Below are positions 24,650 through 36,300 of a DNA stretch of 64,000 bases, in pieces (the stretch's first letter is position 1; the number at the start of each line of letters is the position of its first letter). The notes under the pieces were generated by a model that was not told the origin of the DNA, did no database searches, and was given only the letters and a program-made list of their open reading frames with translations. The stretch is from Datisca glomerata. Taxonomy: Eukaryota; Streptophyta; Magnoliopsida; Cucurbitales; Datiscaceae. A program made the position numbers and the translations under genes. Where the stretch lies: assembly GCA_003255025.1 (NCBI GenBank), contig QANY01009007.1:248001-312000 (forward strand). Reading direction: 5' to 3'.

Positions 24650-25195
24650 GCCTGCAATAGAGGATGGTTGGATTCCCATGAGAGAGATCAGTTGCGCGCC
24701 TATGGTGGAGGTTGGTTGCACTCCCATGATGGAGGCTGGTTGCGCCCCCATGGTCGTGGTCATTTACGCGCCCATGATGGAGGTTGGTTGCACGCCCATG
24801 GTGGAGGTAGTCATTTCCGCACCCATGATGAAGGTACTCGGTTGCGCGCCCATGATGGAGGTACTCGGTTGCGCGCCCATGGTGGAGGTTGGTTGCGCGC
24901 CTATGATGGAGGCTGGTTACACAACCATGGTGGAGGTAGTCGGTTGTGTGCCCATGATGAAGGTACTTGGTTGCGTGTCCATGATGTAGGTTGGTTGCGC
25001 TCCCGTGATGGAGGCTGGTTGCGCGCCCATGGTGAAGGTTGCTTGCGCGCTTATGATGAAGGTACTTGGTTGCGTGTCCATGATGGAGGTTGGTTGCGCT
25101 CCCGTGATGGAGGCTGGTTGCGCGCCCATGGTGAAGGTTGCTTGCGCGCTTATGATGAAGGTTGGTTCCACGCCCATGGTAGAGGTGCCAATGTG
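24650..25195. repeat. 27-33-bp minisatellite next to the gag remnant
   Basis: Units read ATGGTGGAGGTTGGTTGCGC plus GCCC on the plus strand. Within it a higher-order block of 99 bp is duplicated (24954 and 25053). On the minus strand it can be read as MGAQPASIMGAQPTS-like peptide repeats, in the same direction as gag and just upstream of it, so it may be an expanded N-terminal part of the gag frame. The plus frame of 226 codons is a by-product. Confidence 0.8.
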
Positions 25196-25199
25196 ATGA

Positions 25200-27180
25200 A
25201 CATAATTGCTCTTATTAGATCACAAGGTATCCAAGTATACAACTATATAATAACTGTTTTTAACATAAACTATATGATAATTTTTACAGAAATCCTTGCA
25301 TATAGATCATTTTTATGGTACTAAGTTAGAAAATAGTCTAAAAAACACAGTAGTAAATAAATGGCCATTTTTTAGTTGGTGTGATTTGAAAATTATTAGT
25401 TGTCTAAAATATCATTATCTTATCCATCATCAATTTATTTTATTTAAGGATGTAATTTGTTGACATGCCTCAATTTTAGAAAAAAATTTGTTTGTGATTT
25501 TAATACAAATTTTTCCCAAATTCTCTCCCAATTTTTATGCCTAGTTTTTCTTTTACATATTCTTTAATATTTTTTGTTTCAATTCTGTACTTGGCTCTAA
25601 ATTACCTATTAAAAAGTAATAGTTAAGATACGTTTTTAAAAAATTAGTATGTGATATTTTTTTCATAAAATTAATTTAGTCTGTAAATTTATATATCACA
25701 ATTAAAATATGACTTGATTGAATGCCTACAAATAAAGGTAAGATGTAACTCTAACAAGAGACACGACAACTTTCAACACCCATAAAAAACAAGCTTACTA
25801 TGCAGCTTGCATCAGCCTTGTAAATCTTTTTTTCATAATGATTTACCATCAAAATATCCCCGTGATTTTCTTCATTTAAGGGTTTTTCACGTAAATCATG
25901 GTGTTGTTATTATGTCATTCTCTCTCTTAATTATTCGCTATATTTTCATATTATGATGTAGGAAATTCACGATCAATCCTTAACTCCTTTTTTTCTCCTT
26001 TGAAGAGGGAGATCCCAATATTTAGATTTGCGGTAGATTTATTTTTTTTCTTTATTCTACGTCATGTATGATTTTCTACTAAAATTGAAGTCTTAAACCC
26101 TAATCTAAAAGTTCTCCAATTGTAGAAAAAGCTTTGTTGCACTCAATTCATACGACGGATTGAAATCATCTTAAACTAGTTCTTAGACCAAGTAAGATGT
26201 CTTTCATCGTTTTTCTTGTTAGAGATTAAAAAATATACTGTGATCCTATCATGTATCACATAAAGACAACCTCACTATGATAATCTAGGTTGCATCAATG
26301 ATCATCGATAGATTGGTACATCACTAGTCCTTGGGATGTGTTTTTTATTAACTTTAAAATGAATGAGACAACTCACTTAGTAAAATTAATCTAAAAATTA
26401 TACACACTACACGTGAATAATGAATATAATAAAGAGCCCGTTTTCAATTGGTGAGCTGGGTGGTGACAACCAAACAGAGGGTTGCTGTCAAACAGATGAA
26501 CAACTGCTATATTTAAATTGAAACTCAAACCCAATTATTGCCATCTTCTTCCCAAATGGGTATCAGATGCTTTGCACTCTCAGTACTATTTTCAGGTTAT
26601 TCTGTCTTTATTTCGCCCCAAATGGTCAACATACAGCTAATCATTTTAATGCAATAATTAACATTAAATATGTGAACGATGGTGCGCAACCAATAGGATT
26701 GAACCTTTAAATCTACAAATTAACCAATCAACTAATTCTCCTAGTTCCATAATTCAAGTGAATAATAAATAAGCCATTACCTATTTACCTACACCCATGT
26801 TCCTTTCCAACAGTAGGCAATCTGTTGGTCAAATTTGAGTCGTTCAATTAAAAATGAACAGCCTAAAGACCGACATGAAAAATAAGGAAACAAATTTTGT
26901 TTTTGTATTTGTTTGAATAGACGGATTCAAAAGCCCAGATCAGACATGATTGTCGTGTTTATTTGAAACCTACCCGTCTAAATTAACTCATACTTAGAAC
27001 CATAATTTTTTTTTGTAAAAGAAGACAAGCTAATGGTCCATATCTGATCTAATGCACAAACAACTATGCTTATGGGAAAGATATATACTATAAACATGTT
27101 TAACGGTCAGAGACTTGGAAGTGATTATTGCATTCCAACCTTCATCTCTAATGAAAAATAAAGAAGATTATTCCAAAAAT
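25200..27180. other. AT-rich spacer with an LTR-like fragment at 25730-26010
   Basis: 25857-25940 (plus) contains CCCGTGATTTTCTTC and TTTTTCACGTAAATCATGG and matches minus-strand 10345-10255, so it is probably an LTR remnant of the same family in the opposite orientation. The remainder to 27180 is unremarkable AT-rich DNA without a gene. Confidence 0.45.
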
Positions 27181-27184
27181 ATGA

Positions 27185-27190
27185 TTTATT
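27185..27190 (-). terminator. Candidate poly(A) signal of NAA35
   Basis: AATAAA on the minus strand, about 130 bases past the stop codon at 27318. Confidence 0.5.
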
Positions 27191-27317
27191 CTTTTCTCAT
27201 TTCAAGATACAACACTAATGTAACAAACAAATGGAGAAAATTGAGTGAATAAATATTACTGCTACAAGTTCTATCTAGTTGAGTCACCAAAATTGAATTT
27301 AGACCATCAAAGGCCCT

Positions 27318-30300
27318 TCAAGATCTCTTAACAAGAGCAGTACTGAAATACGGATGATGTTTGAACTCGAAAGATACCTTGAGTGAAGGATCGAGAGACC
27401 CGATTCGGAAAATGAGATTCAACGCAATGCTATTGTGCTTGGCTACTTGTTCTATTCTCCGGAGTTCGGCCAGTTTGTCAGGGTCATCAGAAAAACTACC
27501 CTTAATATCCTTTGCAATCCTCTGTGCATCCTTGAAGTAATTATACATAACCAGGTTCTACACAGAGAAAGGTGAGTGTTACTAGCCTATTTAGACAAGC
27601 TGGTAACATTCTTTAAATTGTTAAAGAGATACCCACAGAAAAGCAAGCATGATTTGTTGTTTCCTCAAACGAAACAAATGATGTGTTATCAGGGATGCAA
27701 GCTTTCTGTAGAAGCTCAAAGTGCTGAATAAATCTCTGCAGAATATATAATCCTTGTTAAAATTTAACAATCATGTTATCATGATTTTTCTGATTATATA
27801 AAACAATGGAAATATTCTAAAGTGAGATAAATGAATTTGCTCATGTGAGTGATGTGGCTGTCTGGCGTCTGCAAATATACTTCAAACATCATTAACTCTA
27901 AATCAGAGAGATTTTTCTGTATTTATGTATACATGATAGAAGGCCGTATATAGATACCTTACCTCATGCTCAGTATTAAAGGGGGTTGGATTCTGAACGA
28001 TCATATGCTCATTCCTTAAAGCAGCGAACATCTGGAAAGATGGAACCGATGATTATGAATTTTCGTTCATCAAGCCATTACACTTACGATAAGAATAGGC
28101 AAAATCTATCTCACTAGGTTCTGACTGGGAAAAATCCCGATCTACGAAATCTACCACATTCATATCCAAAATGATATCTCCTGAACGTGATTGATGAGTT
28201 ATAATTAAAAAACAACTACTATTACCATTGCCAGCCCCTCAGCGAGACATATTTGGCACTGAAGAAACGATACTTCTGGTGGAATTTGAAAATCTTTTCC
28301 AATGTCTCTTGAGGAGTCCCTCTTTTTCTTTCCTTTTGGTTTACCTAATTAACAAAAGGCCACATCATGTTGTTATCATTGGTTTAAAAGATGTCTTGAT
28401 TTGAGAAACTTCGATATCCAAATGCCGATCACAACAGAACTTGTTTAGATTTTCCATTTTGCTTGCAGCCATAAAGGGAGTAAAAACATTTTAGAATTTG
28501 ACAAATAAAACAAATGGCAACGTTTCTTACTTGTCTTGTTCCTCAACAATATCCTGAGATGCGTCTTCTCTACAAACTTGATCATGACAACATAAAGATA
28601 CCAGTATACCATGCAATATTCGTTTGGGGAGTAGAGCTCCAATTCAAAACCCAAAACAAGAAAACGAGTAGCAAGCCAATATGTTTGCTCCTCTACCCAG
28701 ATAAGGATGTGCTGGAAAATTTTCATGCACAAATTCTGCAAAACCAAATTCATGTCATTAGTCTACTTCCTAGATGACGAAACACCGTTGTTGAAGTGTA
28801 AGATAAAAGAATAGACCCAGCAGCTATGAATATGAACAATGTCAGATTTAAAGCAGTAAAGAGAGTAAACCCATACATGGCTGGGTCCTAGCTCCAGTCA
28901 AAGAGCAATGTATGGAACAAGAGTAACATGTAGACACCCTCACCCCCAAATGCAGAAATAAGAAACTGACACGGACAAAAAACATTAGATAAGGAAACTT
29001 TGTTTTATGCTGCAGGGAAATGTTTTTGTTCAGCTAGTAGTTTGTTAAAAATCTAAAGATCTCATGCTTCAGCCATTGCAAAATACCTCTTCATTTGATA
29101 TGCTTGAGATTTCTCCGCACTCCATTTTAAAAGCCAGTTCTATCTGCCAAACAACAGATTAAAAAATATAAGGATCATGATAATTTATTGTTAACACTCA
29201 TTACCTTTAACACAACCTTAAATTGTGGTTGCATATGGAACGTCAAGAGGTAACATGGACTACTTAATAGGGAGGGGTAAACCCTTTAGATAGATATTTG
29301 TTAAGTTATTTATTATAGGAAACAAGCTCTAGATAGATATTTAAACTTGCAACACATACATAAACAGAGTCTTGACTTGAGCATTTATTTATCAAATTAC
29401 CTATCATGGAATCTCCAGCTGATATAGGTTTGCTGTCATGAGAAAAAAGATTTATCTAATATGCTTGAAGAATCTGTAATATCACTCACCTAAATGTAGT
29501 TTGTCCATCCTAATTAACAAAGGACGGCTATATACCATAGCATAAGAGCTTATATATATTTTTTTCTCATTGGTGCAAGTAAACTATTATTTACTAAAGT
29601 CCCCCAAAGAGTAATTACAATCCCCAGCTTATACATTTTTTATAAGAAACTATATATATATATATATATTTATATTAAAAAGAGATAATTACAAGGAGAG
29701 GCTCGGTGGATAAGAAATCCAAACCGAGCTCCAAACAATATAGAATTAGGCTGTACAAGCTGTCATCCAATCACTATTAATCAAAAACAACGGATGTTCC
29801 TTAAACACTAGCTTATACATTAAACTGTGCTTCCGTGTAAATGCAATATATGTAAGAGAATAGCATACATAGGCAGGAGGAAAGAGGTAAAAGCTCATAT
29901 AACTATTCATTTTCTGCTCAAGAAATGGGAGATAGAGTACATAGAAGAAACCACTCCAGAGAAAAGTTCTCCCAACTATTGTTGAGTCTACTAAATGTGA
30001 AGTTGGTGCATACACTAAAACACGTAGCAACATTTTAAGTTTTTCACATTTAGAATCTAAATGACATGTGAATTATACCAAAAATAGTATGAGGTCACCA
30101 GCACGAGCTCTGGTGACTATATTTGATTGATTAACTAGGCATAAAATCGACAGATGAGGTTGGCTCAGTGGTTTAAGCCCTGAGTTGCTTTACTCACGCA
30201 TAAAATCGACAGATGAGGTTGGCTCAGTGGTTTAAGCCCTGAGTTGCTTTACTCACCCTTCGCACTTTGTAGTCTAACTTTGACCAAGAAAATGTAGACT

Positions 30301-33300
30301 GACAGCATTTAGATCAGAAACAAACCAAAGATGTCTGATATCTGGAGGTTTGAGATTTTTGATAACAAGAAAACTGGCATAAGTTAAAAATAAAAATTTT
30401 GACACACCTGCATATATATAACACGCCAATCTTGTAAAATTTTTCCTAGCTTGCGCCTTTGCCACGCGGAATTTGTACAAAGTATCTTGAGTAAATTGAC
30501 CACCAACTGCATAACATCATGACAAATACATTATACTGGTAAAGAATATTGTACAAGGGACATTAGGATGCTAAAATTTATGTCACCCAGACATGAAACA
30601 AATAAACACGGCGTAGACCAGTATCCCAAAAAGGATTCTAGAAGCAGAACTGAAAATAAACAACCAAAACTAACAAATGTCTCAACCTGGCCTAGTTGTA
30701 AAATTGATTCATTTTTCTGGATATCATGGTTCTTTGCGGACTCGGGCAACGCTGCTGCCCTAGTGATTACAGAAAATATCGGATCCCTCCCGTAGAGTTT
30801 CCCATCTTGAACCAGCATGAACTGCTCATAAACTTTGGTGGTTGAGAATCCAAAAATAAGATATAGAAAAGTACTAGTAAGTACCATATAAAGTAGAAAA
30901 TAATAAAAAAAATCACTACTCAACAGTACTATTCGCTAAGTGGAACAGATAAAAGTAACAGAAACTTGGAAATTAGCATATAAAATATTGAATTAATAGT
31001 CATACATACATTCAAATTGATATTAATAATGAGTTTGGAAGTGCTTTACTTTCGGATGCTATTTTCTCCCCAGCCCTCCTTAGGAAGTACTATCTTGAGT
31101 CAAAAAGACAATAGGATTTACTACTGACAAGAGACGACCAATTGTCAATCAAGTTTACTCTCTCACTGATAGAATTTAACTGCCATACAAGAGTCCCATA
31201 GAATGGCAATCCACAACATTCAGAAGGTTATTTTCGCTCCACTAGATTTGGCTATGGAAGACCTCCATTTTTACCTATTTAGCAGAATTAGAAGCCCTGT
31301 TCTACATAGTAATACGAAAAGGATTCAAAGGCTGGAAAAACTAACAAGTGATATACAAAAACGTTGTAATAGGCTACTAATAGCAAGAAATAAGAAACAA
31401 GCTCTTAAAATAACAAAAAAATAGAGACAAAGCTAGAAAGAAGGTAAATGCGATTCTTACATGGAGATGAGCTCTTGCTACCAAATCAGGCTGAGATTTC
31501 TGGAATTTAACTACAAACTGCAAAGCACTTTCTAGAGATGGGTCCAGAGAGTAGGAACATATAATGTCCAAATCATGAAGGAGTTTCACAAAGTAATCGA
31601 GAGCCTGCCACAAGAAAAACATAGAAATTTATGATAGTATAACATTTGAGGTTAAATAGAAGAGGTAATTCTCTAATTTCTTACCCTTTTCCAGCTAAGA
31701 AGTTCAATCGCCCGTGGTGGAGTAGGCGCAGATAATCTACAATTTAAGCTAGAATCAAATCCAATTGGTTGACAACCAGAAGCAGTAGTTTTATCATATA
31801 CACCATCTCCACAAGCTGCATAGGCATTAGCTCTGAGGATTTCTGATGAACTACGAATTAATTCTAGCTCTGATAAGCAGGAAGCTATATGTTTTCTCGC
31901 CAACTCTGAACCTCTGCCTTGAGGCCTCCTCATGCATGCAAGCACATGGTAAAAATGCTGAATGGAAAAGAGAAAATGATGAAACCCATAGGAGGATATC
32001 TCATTCATGCAAGCACAAAAAGAAATATAATAATTTGTGTCACCAACTGTAAAGAAGGTACTCATTAGAGTATGGAGAACCAATTGTCTCGTCTGAAGGT
32101 AGAATCCCTCATTATCAAAGCTATTATCAGAAGATAAAAAAGTTAGGAATGCAGCTCTTGCCATTTACACACCACAAAAGATTTTGAATATCTTTAAAGT
32201 GGATGAACCAGTGTGCAAATAAGTCCTAAAAGGTGGGGATTAGTTCAACATTTCGTGCACAAAACACAAGGATACATTTCCAAGCTACTCAAACTGAATA
32301 AGAAATTTAGAGTGTTTGCACACACATCGTCATTTCAGTTAAGCTTATGTAAGATAGTAAACTCAGAGTAAGACCTTACGGAAGCGTAAGCGACATAACA
32401 AAGCCCTGCAGTAGCCTTCTTCCAAATCAGAATTACTTTGTAACGGCTCTACATCTGCATCACAAAGCAGCTATAACAATCAAGAAGAACTTTTAAAATA
32501 TCTAAACTTGCAAATAGTTATAATAGGGGGTAATGGCAACAAAAATTATGGCAGACATTCTACTTTAAACAGAGATAAAGAAAAGCAAATTAAATAAATA
32601 ATGAGTTAAACGAAATTTCTCAGCATCAGGAACCTATATATTAATAACCATTAATTACCAGTAGAATAAAAAGATGGTGAATGGTCCCAAAGTTAAGAGA
32701 TGTACATCGTAATTGTCTAATTGATCAAGAAAGCTCACTTTCAGGTGAATTCAGCTTGCGTTTACAGTGTACATACTCTAAAACGTCCAACACCATGAGC
32801 AGATCCAAAACAAACATGAAACAGAAGACAAAGGGAAAAAAGAAAAAAAGAAAAATAATCACTATTAGACAGGGAAGTTTTTAGGCTCCGTTTATTTTTC
32901 CTGGCCAGTGCTTTTAGGCTTCATGTTACAGTGCTTTTTTATTTGAAGATGTGCAAGTTACCATGCACTCAAACCAAATATATTTGCTTTCACCAATTAT
33001 AATCTAGCTTCTTATAGTCAAAAGCAACCAAATCTTTGCACTCTGTGGAACGAGTATAATTTGATATTTGACTTGTAAAAAGTAAAGACTAGTGAGCAAG
33101 GAATCAGTGAAGTGCCTTCCAACACTCTATTCTTAGATGATGAGGCTTTGCAAGCACGCAATTGGCGGGAAATAGTTTCTTCCACAGCATTTAGCATTGA
33201 TAAGCACTTGTCATCTCCATCCCCACTTAAAGGGAGACCATAAGTCATTATAAAAAGATCCTCTTCCTGGAGAAGATACAAAAGATGAAACTGATATTAG

Positions 33301-36300
33301 ATCCAGGGTTTAATTGAAGTATAGAAATCTAAAAAATTACGAGAAAACATTGCACATAGAGAAAATAATCTTATGGGCAAGAAGTGGAATACATTTACAT
33401 GAAATATAGAACTTGTATATGAATGTACATAAAGGTTTAATCCTTTTCTTAATGAATATATTTCTTCATATTTTTTTATGTTGCAGCCACGAAGGAACAT
33501 CCCTTTTGTTCTAAGAAGTACAGGATAAGAACAAAATGGAGGCCAAAGAGTTGTTGAAATACTTTACTTCATGTGTTCGTGCATCTGAGACAACTGCAAT
33601 AACTGCCTTGCAGGTTGCACGTATCACTCTGCAGTAAGAATGCAATAAAGCATGTGAAGATGTCCTATCAGGCCTCAGAAGATAGATGCAAGAGAAGACA
33701 GTTTGTGCTAATGAATGACCCTTGTGCCATGTTGCCTGCCACATCAGATTAAAGCTTATTGGAAGAAATCAATAGGGCAGTATAACCTATGACGCACATG
33801 CGTAGCAGGTACTAAAATGCATGTAGGCTCTTTGTATGTAAGCATCTGGCTCGGATATGCTTTTCTTATCAAGATTGACAACTAATACGCACTAACCATC
33901 AATTGTCAAACTCCATCTCATGACCTCATCTATTGGGGGTGTACAAGGTTCCAAGGATCAGTTACTTGTGTCTAGGAGCTTTTTACATTTGAGTAACTAT
34001 AGCTCCGTACATCCTTGAGGAACATTTCTTGGATTTTCCCTTTGTTCTGTCATCTCATTTGCAATGAATTTTCTCAGAACAATACTTGTGGATTTTATAC
34101 TTTGAGCTGTGTGAACTCCAAATGCTCTGTTGCAATGCATACAGAAAGAATATTTATGGTTATAAGTGTAGTTACCTCGCATGCTAGAAGATGATCCATG
34201 ACATCAATAGTGCATTGAACATCAATAGTTTTTTCCATGCTAATAGGAACTGGAGCAGCACCATTCTCAATGGCCTCATCTACGGAGTAGTATTTACAGA
34301 CCATACCAGAATCCATCTTTGGATCCATTATCTACTACATAAGTCAATGCATGACCATTAGTATTTAGTCTACTTACTAAGCATGGACAGAAGGAACCAA
34401 TTTGACTCAAAGCGCAGATAATATAATTGCAGCAAATAGAAGTGAATGTCAGGAGGATTTTCACATACATACATATGCATGTTTGTCTAAGTATCTATAC
34501 TGTATCTAAGTATTTATGTATGTATATTTTGCTGAACCAAAAACATCTATCCACAAAAAATTATATATTGGAATATTCTCCATATCCATTCAGTTCAAGT
34601 ATGTATATCGTTAAACTACATCATGATATAAACTTATAGCAACGCACAGTATGAGAAAGTAGACAAAAACTGTTGTGCATCAATATATAATATTTTAGTT
34701 TATTTAGAAACAACATACATATAATTAAGCCACAAAATAGAAGGAAACAACTTTGAATTAGAAACTTCAATGAAAAATTCAATCAGAATTTGCCATCTAT
34801 TACTATTGATATTGAAAACAATCTCTCTATATACATAAACATTTCAAAAGAATAGCATAGCAATACCTCTAAAGCAGACATGGCAGAGAAAAGATTGAAA
34901 TTATCTCCATGAATAAGCTCACCATCTTGAAGATCTGCAACCGAACACCATTCCAAAATGAATCACGAGAATACAATGACAAAATGACCCCCATGGCAGA
35001 CCAATTTCAAGTTGGGTAGGCAAACTAAAGTGGGGTATTGATCAACTACTAACAATAACTCTTTAACACTTTTAACTTAGATAATTTGGGGCAGACCTTG
35101 TAGAGCATCCACTTAATCCTACGAGGGCATGCAGAATGCCTTACCGAACTTCCCTGGAATACTCTCTACAAAAGGTGATCCCATGGAGATTTGATCTCTA
35201 GACCTCTCATTTGTAAGTAAGCTCTTAAGCCAATTAAGCTACCAAGGTTTACTACTCGCAATACACCTTTGTGGAACATATCAATGAAAAAGGAGTCTAA
35301 TTATGCTTACCAGCATCTCAATGGGGTTTGTTAGATAGTTCTTTTTGGGCGGTTCTCATTCATGCTCTTTTTTGGATTATTTGGCATGAAAGGAATATAA
35401 GGATTTTTGAGGGGATTGAGAATCCTTTTTTAAAGTCTTCTTTTTCTTCATTTGTATTCTTAAAGATTGAGTGGAGGTTCTATTCCCTGATTTAGATTTT
35501 GAGAAGGACTGGGTGAATAGATTACATGTTTTTTGTTCATATCAATCTCCTAGGTTGTGATTACACCACCTCGGGGTTTGTTTCTAATATATATCTGACT
35601 TACCAAAAAAAAATTAGGATGAAAATTGAACAAGCTATTTTCATCCGGGAATGTCCTGACAAGTACAAATATCTTTGAGCGAATCTACTAAGGTCACCCT
35701 AATTCATTTTTCCTTTTGATCATAAATCGTTCCCACTTTGATGTGGCAGAAAGAAGAATAACGTAAGTCCAATATTAACTTCAATAAAAGAATCCCATAT
35801 CTTGAATTATGTGAAAATAAGGAGACGGGATAGAAAGATGATGCAGCTACACAGCCCACACTAAAATAAAACAAAAAGGGCATACTCTTGGATCATGATT
35901 CAATGCCTCACTCACTTTCAGAAGAAAAAATATGCAAACAGTTCAAAAATATTTTGCTTTATGAGGTTGCACAACCAAAATCAAACATAAGTTATAAAAG
36001 AAACAAAAGGATCAAAGACTCAAATTGAATTGCACAGAGCATTAGAGTGAGCTAGTCAATTGTTACGTTTTGTACCGACATTAGACGACATTTTCAAACT
36101 CCACCAACCAAAATGCTCGATAACTCCACCAAACAAAATGCTCGATACTACAGTACAAAGTAGAAAATACATGATTCCTTAGCTTCCCACTTAGCATTGT
36201 AAAGAACATGAATAATTTAGTGTTCCATTTCCTTTCCTTTACTCTATACTTCTATTTCAATACAAACATAAGATCAGTCCTTTTAGCGATGAGACAATCC

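Noticed and set aside
24644..25324. 226-codon plus frame rich in Gly, His and Trp
   Set aside because: By-product of the 27-33-bp repeat on the strand opposite to gag; it ends in unrelated AT-rich DNA.
30160..30190. Possible tRNA gene
   Set aside because: There is only a box A-like motif, with no box B, acceptor stem or anticodon arm.
31203..31424. 73-codon plus frame inside NAA35
   Set aside because: It lies in intron 8 on the strand opposite to the gene and has only a Lys/Arg-rich AT-driven composition.
32881..33010. Possible hAT-type MITE (GGCTCCGTTTATTTTTCC-like end)
   Set aside because: Only one end looks familiar; no convincing matching inverted terminus or target duplication was found.
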